DNA of 64,000 bases from Sclerotiophoma versabilis. Lineage: Eukaryota; Ascomycota; Dothideomycetes; Pleosporales; Didymellaceae. The stretch spans positions 2,232,001 to 2,296,000 of the forward strand of contig JAAROD010000093.1 of the NCBI GenBank assembly GCA_012274445.1. The letters are read 5' to 3'. Both the position numbers and the translations under genes were made by a program. Numbering within the stretch: position 1 is the stretch's first letter; the number at the start of each line of letters is the position of its first letter. The notes below the pieces were generated by a model. It had not been told where the DNA came from, ran no database searches, and saw only the letters and a program-made list of their open reading frames with translations. Of the stretch, positions 54,171-64,000 are shown one piece after another.

Positions 54171-54297
54171 TTTTAGTATAAATAAATATACTAGAATAGG
54201 TTTAGGTTATTATAGATAGTTATTACAGTACTAATATTAATTAGGTGCACCTAAATACTTTATTTACTAGTATTATACCTAGGTATCTCTAGGCTAG

Positions 54298-54796
54298 TGT
54301 TATAATCTTAGAGAATAGCACGCAGAAACAGTAACTTATTACTAATAGCAGGCTCTTAATTAGTAGAATACTAAGCCTTAGGTTATATAATATCTTATAA
54401 ATTCTATATAAGCCCTAGGCTATAAGTATAAAATATAATAATATAATATTATATAATATTCTATAGATTCTATAGTATTTTATAAATACTATAAAGCCTC
54501 TTATAAAACTTAATAGAAAGCTATACTATACTATAAAACATCTTAAGTATATAATTAGTAGAAATACTACTCTTATAGTAGTATATTTAAGTTAGTTAAT
54601 TAAGTTTATCTTTAGAATCTTAACTCTACTCTTAAGCTAGATAGTCTACTCTATACTACTTATTATTACTCTCTATTATTATAGTGTTTTATTAGGTAAT
54701 AACTTAACTTTTATAGACTCTTCTGTATTAGTGCTTATTTCTAAGAACTAATATAAAAAGTACTTATAAGCTTAACTTAAAAGTATAACTTTAATA
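54298..54796 (+). repeat. RIP-mutated solo LTR
   Basis: 499 bp from TGTTATAATC to TTTAATA, the same length as the intact LTR. The R/U5 part aligns base for base with it if C-to-T and G-to-A changes are allowed, including AGATAGTCTACTCTATACTA. Confidence 0.75.
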
Positions 54797-55028
54797 ATTA
54801 TTAACTTCTTATTAAGCTATATAAGTTTAAAGTACTAAAAGCTATAACTTTATATTAATACTCTTAGTAATTTAATTATAGTTTACTTAAAATATAGCAC
54901 TATAAGACTTATAGTACTAAAGTTTCTTTTCTATATATTTATTAAATTTACGTATATCTTTAGTATACTAATATATTTTAGTAGTAGAGGTGTAGCTAAT
55001 ACTTCTATTTACTTTTTATCTAATAGTA

Positions 55029-55428
55029 TATTAAAGTTATACTTTTAAGTAAAGCTTATAAGCACTATTTATATTAGTTCTTAGAGATAAGCGCTAGTAT
55101 AGGAAGGTCTATAAGGGTTAAGGTTATTACCTAGTAAAATACTATAATAATAGGGGGTAATAATAAGTAGTATAGAGTAGACTATCTAGCTTAAGAGTTA
55201 AGAGTTAAGATTCTAAAGACAAACTTAATTAACTAAGTTAAACATAAACTATAAGAGTTATATTCCTACTAACTATATACTAAGAAGAGATATAATATAA
55301 TTAGTTATATAGACTGTACTAATTATAGTAATTACTAATTATACTAAGCACTAATTATACTAATTATACTAAGGCTAATTATATTATATAACTGTCTTCT
55401 AGTAGTAGCTAAGTGCTAACTGTAAATA
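55029..55428 (-). repeat. 3' LTR of the inverted relic
   Basis: R/U5 matches the family. U3 is unlike the intact LTR and contains repeated TAATTAGT(A/G) motifs. The same U3 type begins at 63807. Confidence 0.65.
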
Positions 55429-55681
55429 CTAGTAGTTACTTACTTATAATACCTTTTCCTGTGTAGGTTAACTATGCTGCACCTAGAGTAGTAATTCTTA
55501 ATATTTAATACTATATTCTTTATAATTATAATACTATCTCTCTTCTATCTTAGCTTAGTCTCTTAAGCTTATTTATATAATATAGGCTCTACCTTATTTA
55601 TTAAGTAAGTTTATAATAATACCTAAATATTCTTCTAAGTTAAGTATAGCCTATTATTACTACCTATATAAATTTATAGAG

Positions 55682-56060
55682 TTCTTTAGTAAGACTATAG
55701 TTTAGAAGTGTTTAACCTATAAGAAATATAAACGTATATATAAGGTTTATATTTATTCTAGGAAGTGTAGTAAGTGCTTAAAGTATAGCTAACGTTGTAA
55801 TGTTTATATAATATAGTCTAAGTTCTAGTAGCTTATGATAGAGAAAGAAAAGTTATAAATAAAACTAAAAGAAAGTTATAAAGTATAAAATAAAGTGCTT
55901 AAGGCCTTTAAAACGGTATTAGAAGAGTTATAGGTTATATGCGTGCGTAAAGAGTAGTTATATTAATAAATAAATTTACTTAATTATTAAGCAGAGAAAG
56001 TAATTTTAGTAGAAGAGTAGAGTATTATAGAATAGAAGTTAGAAGAAGGGACTATATTGC
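55682..56060 (+). pseudogene. Degenerate antisense zinc-cluster-like frame in the inverted relic
   Basis: Plus-strand frame starting at 55682, antisense to the relic's pol and next to its 3' LTR. Cys codons at 55709, 55766, 55775 and 55796, plus two TAT codons at 55718 and 55739 where TGT-to-TAT is a RIP-type change, fit C-x2-C-x6-C-x8-C-x2-C-x6-C. A long Lys/Glu-rich helical-looking stretch follows, as in the intact antisense ORF, with TAG/TAA where Gln or Trp codons could have been. Confidence 0.55.
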
Positions 56061-59000
56061 TTAATAGTCCTTCTAGTAGCCTTAACTTAGTCTTATTACC
56101 TAGCACCTAGAGTACTTTTAAAGACTAGCCTCTTAATTTCTAGAAGACTAATATAGTATTACCTAATTAGTCTTTCTATATTTCTTTAATAGTAGCTAGT
56201 AGTTTATAAGGTATATAGGTAGCTTCTATATATTTTCTAAATTAGAGTTTCCTAACTAGTTAACTAGGTACTAAATACTCTTCTTAGTTCTTTAATATGT
56301 TATTATTTTTTAACTTCCTACTTATTATTACTATTAACCTAGTAGTAGAAGTCTTTCTAGATTAGTATTCTTAGGTTAGCAGGTTCTAGTAGTAAAATAT
56401 AGAATACTAGGTAAATTTTCGTGTTCTTAGGTAGCTTAAGTTAGTAGTTAACTAGGCTAATTTGTTTAGAAATAAAAAATAGTCTAACCTTAACCTTATT
56501 TAGTTTTTTTATTACTCTTTATATTCTAAGATTTTTTATAAGAAGATAAACCTTATTCCTCTTCTTTAGCTAAGGTACTATTTTTTATTTTTAGTTAATA
56601 TATAAAATAGCTTATTTCTAAGCTTATATAATGTTTTTAAGTAATTTCTAGTATACTTTCTTTAGTCTAACTACTAAAGCTATTACTAATTCTACCTAAA
56701 TAGAGTAATTAAGAGATTAAGTAAAGAGATTTAGGTGTTTCTTATAATTTATAAAGAATAGTGTTATACCTATTACTTCTAATAACTTATTATTATATAC
56801 AATTTATACTATAGGTAATAGTAAGACCTAGTTATCTTATTTCTAGTTACTATAGATCTAAAGGTATATTTCTATAGTCTAGTTTATTCTTTCTATTTAT
56901 CTATCTGTCTATAGATAATAGGCTATAGATAGCTTTTTCTTAGTACTTAATATAGTAAGTATTATAGTCTAATAGTTTAATTTAAAAAGCTTATCTCTAT
57001 TACTAATATTTAACTTAGGCATTCTATAGTAGTAAATAATCTAGTTAATAAATACTATAGCTAATTACTGCGCAGTATAGCTATATCTAAATAGTATTAT
57101 TTTAGTATACTTAGTAAATTAATCTACTATAATAAAGATTAAGTTATAAGTATATTCTATAATAGGGTTCTTAGAGGGTAGTAGCTATATAATAAAATCT
57201 ATTATAATATTTATCTATAGTACTAATAGCAGCTCTATTACTTATACCTTTCTATACTTAGCATATATACTATGCTTATTCTATTAGTACTATATATAGT
57301 TTCTAATAAACTTAGTAACCTTATTCTTTATATTAGAAAACTTATAATATTATTCAATAAGTTCTATAGTATAGGTAATACTAAAGTATCTATATAGCGC
57401 ATTATTATAATATCTTAAGATAACTTTCTCTTAAAGTTTCTCTAGTACTTACTTTAGAATATATTATTCCTGCTAAACTTATATTACTAGATTAAGCTGC
57501 TGTATTAGTCCTAATAACCTATCTTTATTAACTCTAAGAATAGTAAATTTATTAATTATCTTTTTACCTGTAAGGTTATAGCGTTAGCTAAGTACATCTA
57601 CTCTACTATCTTCTTTTTCTAGCGTGTACAGGATCTTAAACTTATACTAACTAAGTATTTCTAACTAGCATACTTACTATTGGTTTAGAACCTTAGTAGT
57701 AGTAAAATATACTAAGTTCTTATAATCTATATAGATAGTAAGTTCTAAGCAGCTTTCTATATATACTTACTAATATTATAGTATATTAATAATAGCTATA
57801 AGCTCCTTATTATATATATTATAGTATTCTTCTAGTACTATAAACTTTCTTAAGTAGTAGGTAATTAGGTGCTATTAACTATCTTATTCTTAAGTAATAT
57901 ATACTTCTAATACTAAATTTAAGGCATCTATCTTAAGGCGCATAGGTTTACTACTTTTAAATATAATTAGTATAGAAGGCTCTATGCATACCTGCTTAAG
58001 TAACTAGAAAGTATTTTCTTATACTTATTTCTACTTAAAGAGTATATTCTTCTATATAAGTCTTATAAGTAGTAAGGCCCTTATAGAGTAGTCTTTAATA
58101 AAGTATTAGTTAAAGTTAATAAACCTAAGAAACTCTTAAATTCTCTTAACTATAGTAGGTGTTAGCTAATTCTTTATAACCTAGATTTTCTTTTTACTTA
58201 TCTTAACTCTATATCTTCTTATAATATAGCTAAGAAACTCTACTTTCTTCTTATACTATTTACACTTCTTTAGCCTTAGCCTAAGGTCTGCTATTACTAA
58301 GTATTCTAATACTTATTATATATATACCTTATATTCTTCTAGTATCTTACTATACACTAGAATATTATTAAGGTATACTACTACTATAATGTCTAGGTAT
58401 GCTTATAATATATTATTAATTAGTGCCTAATATACTACTAGTATATTAGTTAGCCTAAATAGTATAACTATATACTTATAGTAACTATAATAGGTTCTAA
58501 ACACTGTCTTTTATTCTTTACCTTTCTTTATATTTATAAGGTTGTATACTCTATATAAGTTAAGTATAGTAAAGAACTTTACTTCTAATAGTTAATTCTA
58601 TAACTTAGATATATTAGGTAGCAGGTAATAATTCTTAATAGTAATATTATTTAACTTCTAGTAGTTAATGTAAAGCCTTAGCTTACTATCTTTCTTTAGT
58701 ATAAATAGAATAGAGAATCCTACTAGAGATTTAGATTTTCTAATAAACTTTTTTATAAGGTTCTTCTTAATATACTTACATATTATCTTAAGCTCTTTCT
58801 TAGATAACTAATATATAGGCCTAAAGAGTAGTTCTTTCTCTTACTTAAGTTTAATCTTATAATTCTTAGGTTAATACTTAGGTAGCGCTCTTATAGATAA
58901 CTCTTCTTTAAATATCTAGGTATACTATCTATATATATCTAGTATATTAGAAGGTATACTTTTATTCTTCTTAACTATTATAAAGAGGCTTTCTTTATCT

Positions 59001-61605
59001 ATATAGTTAACTACTCTATCTTAGCATATTTTATATATTTAAGAGATATTATTAATCTTTTTCTTATCTACTAGCTATAGCGCGCGCTGCGTAGGCTTTA
59101 ATATATTAGTACTATATTTATATTATCTTAATAAAAGTCTTTTCTATATTTAGTCTATTTCTAGATTATACTTTTATAACTAAGAAAGTCTTAGTATAAT
59201 ATTATATATAGCCTTTATAAAGATATCTAGAGTTAATTTCTTATAGTACCTCTATATTTCTAGAGGGGCTGCTATTACCTTATATATAATATACAGCTCT
59301 TTTAGTATTAATTCTCTATTAGCTACTTAAAGTAAATAGGCGTATTTCTTTATATATAGTATAAGGCCTGCTTAGTATATTACTATCTAGAATATATAGT
59401 TTAACTGTGCTCCTAAGTCTAAGATTGCTAATAATACTACTTTATATAATATAATAGGTAGTCTAATAAGTAAGCTATTCTTAATAGTATTAAGAAATTA
59501 CTTAGCAGAGCACTCTTTTAGTACTTACCTAAAAAAGTCTTTTTATTACTAAATCTATAAATAATCTTACTACCTTTATATAGCTTATAGTTTAGGTTAA
59601 GATAATACTACTAATATAGATTATAGCAGAAGCTGTTAATAACTAATTATATATATATAATTTTCTAATAGTTATCTATACCTAGAAAGTATAGCTTAGA
59701 ATACTTATTTTAGAGGTGTATTTTATATATATTATTCTTATAATTATACTATTATTTTCTATATATAGTACTAGAAGTTAGAAACTATTTCTTTCTAAGT
59801 TTCTCTAATTTATATATATAATAGGTGTTATATACGCACGCTGTCTATAATAGCTTTCTATAATTTAGATTTTAGTAGTCTAAGGCATACTTTAGTTATA
59901 GGTTTAGAAGTAATACTAGCTTTCTATTAAAGTTAGGCTTATTTCTACTTTAGCTGTTTTTTACTTATTACTTAAGCTTCTATTATATAGCGTAGTTACT
60001 AGCACTAAGTTTATTAAAATTATATTTCTACTAATCCTATTAGGATTTACTTAGGCTGTTAACTTATTATTATTCTGTGTAAGTTTAAAGTGCTATTTAT
60101 TATAGTTTCTTATTAATACTTTTAGTAATCTAATTATAGTTCTTCTAGAAGGTAGCGTTATTATCTTAGATTTCTTAGTATGCTAGTTCTATATCTATAT
60201 GTTTATTAAACTTATATATATCTAGATTATACTAATTCTCTTTAGTATTAGAGGTGTAGGTAATACCTCTATCTACTTCTTATTTAGTAGTGTTATATAG
60301 TTACTAGGATATTATAGGCTGCTTATACCTGCATACTTTTAGTTCTTACTTATATACTTATCCTATCTATACTAATAATTATCCTGTTAGGTCCTACAGA
60401 TACTTCTACTATTCTTCTAACTCTTAGTATAGTATAGGTGCTTAGCTTTAGATATTCTATATATTCTTATTAGATAGTATAATATAATTATTATTAGATT
60501 TAGTCTTAGAGTCTTCTATAAGACGTTCTATATTATTAGTAAGAATCTTCTATCTATTACTAGTATCTGTATTTCTATAAGTAAGTATATTAAGTTATTA
60601 AACTACCTTATTCTTTAATTAATAATTCTTAGCGTAGTAGCTCTGCTTGCTATAACTATAATAAGTTATACTAGACTTATTCTCCCTGTTACTACTCTTA
60701 TTTTTCTAGTTCTATCTAGGTTCTAGTCCTTTATTAATATTAGACAGGTCTATAGCCTCTAGTCTGTAGTAACTACTACTAGTACTATTATATACCTAGT
60801 GTTTAGTATTTAGCTAGTAATAACTACCTCTATAGTTCTCTTAGTTAAGGTTATTATACTATAGATTATATAGAAGTAGGTAAGTAGTATAAGCTGCTGC
60901 TTATGTATATAGGTTCTCTTATAATTTCTATAATAGTTTATATAGCTTAATATTAATATTAATTACTATATTAACTAAAGAGTTAAAGTTATTAGTAGAT
61001 ATAGTAGTTTATATTAATTCCTTCTTAACTCTTAGTTTTAATTCTTATTAGAATATTATTATTAACGCAGTGTTGTTCTAGCTAGTGTACGTAGCTAGCT
61101 GCTAAAACTTAGTAGTATAGTTAGTAGCTAACATAGTTTACTTAATATATTAGATATTATAATATACAATAGTTAGTTTATTATAGACTCTAAATACTTA
61201 GCGTATCTATTTCTTAAATAGGTTAAAGTCTTTAATCTATATATTAATATTAGTAAACGTTCCTTCTCTATAGTAATATTAGATAAAGAGTTTAATCTAT
61301 ATAAATATATAATTCTTTATAAATATAGAGATAAGTATTATATATTTTTCTTTAGAAATGCGTTCTCTCTAGAATATAAAGAAGAGGTTAAATTTAATAA
61401 GCTAGTCTTCTAGTTTCTTATAAGTACTATTAAAGGTTTTAGGCTTAGCTACTAGGTATATACTTATAGATATAGAGGCTGTTATACCTCTATTTAATTC
61501 TTTATCTATATTAAGGTTATTATTAATATAGTTATATAATGCGTTAGAGTTACTAGAGGTAGTATAGAATTCTAAAGTAGTACTTATCTTTAGAGGTATT
61601 TAAAG

Positions 61606-61920
61606 TATTAAAGTTATACTTTTAAGTAAAGCTTATAAGCACTAGTATAGGAAGGTCTGTAAGAGTTAGAATTATTACCTAGTAAAATACTATAATAATA
61701 GAAAGTAATAATAAGTAGTATAGAGTAGACTATTTAGCTTAAGAGTTAGGGTTAAGATTCTAAAGACAAACTTAATTAACTAAGTTAAACATAAACTATA
61801 AGGGTTGTGTTCCTACTAACTATATACTAATAAATGTTCTATATAGGTTCTAATATTCTAGAGTTATTCTAACCTAGCATACTATAGAATATTATAGGAT
61901 TCTCTAGAACACACGTAACA
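61606..61920 (-). repeat. 5' LTR of the inverted relic
   Basis: Starts TGTTACGTGT (minus strand, from 61920). R/U5 is shared with the family. The short U3 is unrelated to that of its 3' partner and contains TTCTAGAG/CTCTAGAA motifs. Confidence 0.65.
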
Positions 61921-61961
61921 TATTCTATTATAGTATTCTACTAAGAGATTAGAATAGGTAG

Positions 61962-62426
61962 AGTTACGCGTTATTAGTTTCTATATTACTTACCTTCTTA
62001 AAGACTATTAGGTTATCTCTAAGTATTATTAATTCTTCCTTCTCTTATTTTCTACTATGCTGCCTCTTAAGGTTTATAATAGTAATATACTTATTAATAA
62101 GTATAATATATATAACTAACTTATTAATAAGTATTATATATTATTACTTATTAATAAGTATTATCTTCTAGTAAGTATATAGTATATAGAAATACTGCTC
62201 TTATAGTATTATATTTAACTTAGTTAATTAAGCTTAGCTTTAGAATCTTAACTCTAACTCTTAAGCTAGATAGTCTACTCTATACTACTTATAATACTCT
62301 CTATTATTATAGTATTTTACTAGGTAATAACCTCTACTCTTATAGACTCTTCTATACTAGTACTTATCTTTAAGAATTAATATAAATAAATACTTATAAG
62401 CTTTACTTAATAGTATAACTTTAATA
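61962..62426 (+). repeat. RIP-mutated LTR with the palindrome array
   Basis: ACTTATTAATAAGT at 62089-62102, 62119-62132 and 62146-62159 (spacing 30 and 27), each equal to the intact palindrome core after C-to-T/G-to-A changes only. R/U5 follows. It lies head to head with the LTR at 61606-61920. Confidence 0.75.
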
Positions 62427-62450
62427 GCTATATACCTACTAAAAGATAGT

Positions 62451-62511
62451 ACTTATTAATAAGTAACTAGAGTTAGTTTAATAAAATATATAGTATTACT
62501 TATTAATAAGA
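62451..62511. repeat. Two further palindrome copies outside an LTR
   Basis: ACTTATTAATAAGT at 62451-62464 and a 13/14 match at 62498-62511, centres 47 apart, the spacing of copies 3 and 4 in the intact LTR. Confidence 0.5.
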
Positions 62512-62929
62512 ATATTACGTAACTATATAAAGAGAGATTCTTTCTAACTCTATTTCTAGTTTATAAGTAATAGCTCTAGTTAGCTACTTAATTACTATAC
62601 TACTCTACTTATATAGAATTATAACACTTATCTACCTCTATACAACCTATAGTATTATAATCTTAACTAAGAGAATGTTATAATTCTATTAAACTATAGC
62701 TAATTATTATATAATACTTAGTATATTACTACTAAGACCTATAGTAGGCTAATAATATTTAACCTAGAACTAGATTATATAAGTTAGCTTATAAGTAGAT
62801 CTATAAGATAACTATATATATAATCTAGCTTATAAGTAGTTCTATAAGACTTACTTAGCTTATAGTAAGTAAAGTAAAAACTACTTAGAAAGCTTATAAT
62901 TTAATATATAAGCTTAGGATTCTCTATAG

Positions 62930-63169
62930 TATATAGTTAGTAGGAATATAACTCTTATAGTTTGTATTTAACCTTATTAATTAAGTTTATCTTTAGAATC
63001 TTAACCTAACTCTTAAGCTAGATAGTCTATTCTATACTACTTATTATTACCTTCTATTATTATAGTGTTTTACTAGGTAATAACTCTACCTAATCTACTA
63101 TGCGCTGTTTATACCTAAGAACTAATAGAACTAGTACTTATAGTTTCTAACTAATATATAACTTTAATA
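62930..63169 (+). repeat. RIP-mutated LTR, R/U5 part
   Basis: Family R/U5 sequence ending ACTTTAATA at 63169. The sequence before it (about 62780-62925) has CTTATAAG-type palindromes and may be yet another U3 type. Confidence 0.6.
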
Positions 63170-63179
63170 GAGAACTATA

Positions 63180-63720
63180 GAAATAATTACTATTAGTTAA
63201 ATACTAGGTATTAAGTATATAGTAATACTAGTAGTAGTTACTATAGACTAGAAGCTATAGATCTATCTAATATTAATAAAAAACTAAAACTCTAATTAAA
63301 TTAGAAGAATAAGACTAGTATTATTTATTAGATATATAGTAAATAAGGCTACTATACTAAGAACTATTAATTAAAGAATAGAGTAATTTTATAGCTAAGT
63401 ATACTTAGCTATAAGAATATAGATACTAGTATAAAATAAAATATTCTTACTAATAATATAGAATATTTTATAGAAAACTCTAAGACTAAATTTAATAATA
63501 ACTATATTAAGCTATCCTATAAGAATATAAAGAATAGTAAAAGCTAAGCCTCTATACTATATTAGAAGTTAAATAAATAGTAGAAATACCTATAGAAGCT
63601 TATAGAATAACTATCTAATTAACTAGACAAAGTATATAAGTAAGAATTAGTAGTATATAGGTATAAGCAACCTATAATATAAAGATAACTACGTAATACT
63701 ATATTATAATCCTAAAGAAC
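63180..63720 (+). pseudogene. RIP-mutated gag fragment, internally deleted element
   Basis: Plus-strand match to intact gag around the segment before and including the CCHC knuckle (about 45740-45960), then unrelated sequence leading to the LTR at 63807. Pol is missing. Confidence 0.6.
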
Positions 63721-63806
63721 ATAGTATTAAACGTTAAGAATTACTACTCTAGGTGCAGCACAGTTAACCTACACAGGAAAAGGCATTATAAGTAAGTAAC
63801 TACTAG

Positions 63807-64000
63807 TGTTAGCAGTTAGTACTTAGCTACTACTAGAGGACAGTTATATAATATAATTAGCCTTAGTATGATTAGTGTAATTAGTGCTTAGTATAATTAG
63901 TAATTAGTATAATTAGTGCAGTCTATACAACTAAGCATGTTATATCTCTTCTTAGTATATAGTTAGTAGGAATATAACTCTTATAGTTTATGTTTAACTT
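63807..64000 (+). repeat. RIP-mutated LTR, cut by the window edge
   Basis: Starts TGTTAGCAGTTAGTAC with the TAATTAGT-rich U3, then the family segment AGTATATAGTTAGTAGGAAT. It continues beyond the window. Confidence 0.7.

Larger units (their letters stand above)
55029..61920 (-). mobile_element. RIP-mutated Ty3/gypsy element, inverted
   Basis: Inverted relative of the intact element: LTR-like ends at 61606-61920 (5') and 55029-55428 (3'). Aligned by eye on the minus strand: gag start (CTTTAAATACC...AAAGATAAG just below 61606), the CCHC region near 60600-60720, the slippery heptamer at 59530-59536 (2,070 bases from the LTR end, exactly as in the intact copy), and the YLDD region near 58350. 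Stops are everywhere, nearly all explained by C-to-T or G-to-A changes at CpA/TpG. Confidence 0.8.

Noticed and set aside
62089..62159. The palindrome ACTTATTAATAAGT as a new U3 motif that replaced the intact element's palindrome
   Set aside because: Position by position it equals the inner 14 bases of the intact palindrome after only C-to-T and G-to-A changes, and the bases between copies agree too, so it is the same array after RIP.

Overview
This window is nuclear DNA of a filamentous ascomycete (Pezizomycotina). The evidence is short GT-AG introns of about 45-115 bases with CTAAC-type branch sites, typical fungal families (Zn2Cys6 regulator, RTA1-type and MFS transporters, DUF7918, Pbp1, Bud6) and AT-rich transposon remains carrying the C-to-T/G-to-A signature of repeat-induced point mutation (RIP). 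The sharp split into a normal gene part (1-43.9 kb) and an AT-rich repeat part (44-64 kb) resembles the two-compartment genomes of many Dothideomycetes. The species cannot be named from the sequence.

Gene part, left to right: an APC-type permease with one in-frame stop, cut by the window edge (-); a decayed DUF7918 gene (+); an FMN-dependent lactate monooxygenase-like gene with an apparent one-base deletion (+); a PTC2/3-type PP2C phosphatase (-); peroxisomal acyl-CoA oxidase (+); the TOR-complex WD40 protein LST8 (+); an MFS drug/polyamine-type transporter (-); a nitronate monooxygenase (-); a Zn2Cys6 regulator (-); an inositol/sugar-type transporter (-); ataxin-2 homologue PBP1 (-), divergent from the polarity protein BUD6 (+); a small hypothetical (+); a repeat-bearing GLEYA/PA14-like surface protein lacking a visible start (-); an RTA1-family pseudogene with two stops (+); and a second MFS transporter (-). 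Housekeeping genes (PTC2, POX1, LST8, PBP1, BUD6) look intact. Several accessory genes carry single nonsense or frameshift lesions.

Repeat part: a TIR element with pogo-like transposase fragments (44077-52855, TA at both ends) contains a second repeat family. Inside that sits a young, full-length Ty3/gypsy chromovirus (44450-51447) with 499-bp LTRs that look identical by eye, intact gag and pol, a canonical -1 slippery heptamer at the gag/pol junction, and a C-terminal chromodomain. Between pol and the 3' LTR lies a 166-codon antisense ORF with a Zn2Cys6-like cysteine pattern. The U3 of each LTR carries four copies of one palindrome. From 53.9 kb to the right edge the DNA is a RIP-mutated graveyard of relatives of this retroelement. 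One inverted 6.9-kb copy keeps the same geometry, including the slippery site and an antisense zinc-cluster-like frame in the same place. The antisense regulator-like gene combined with a palindromic U3 array is the most interesting candidate system in the window.
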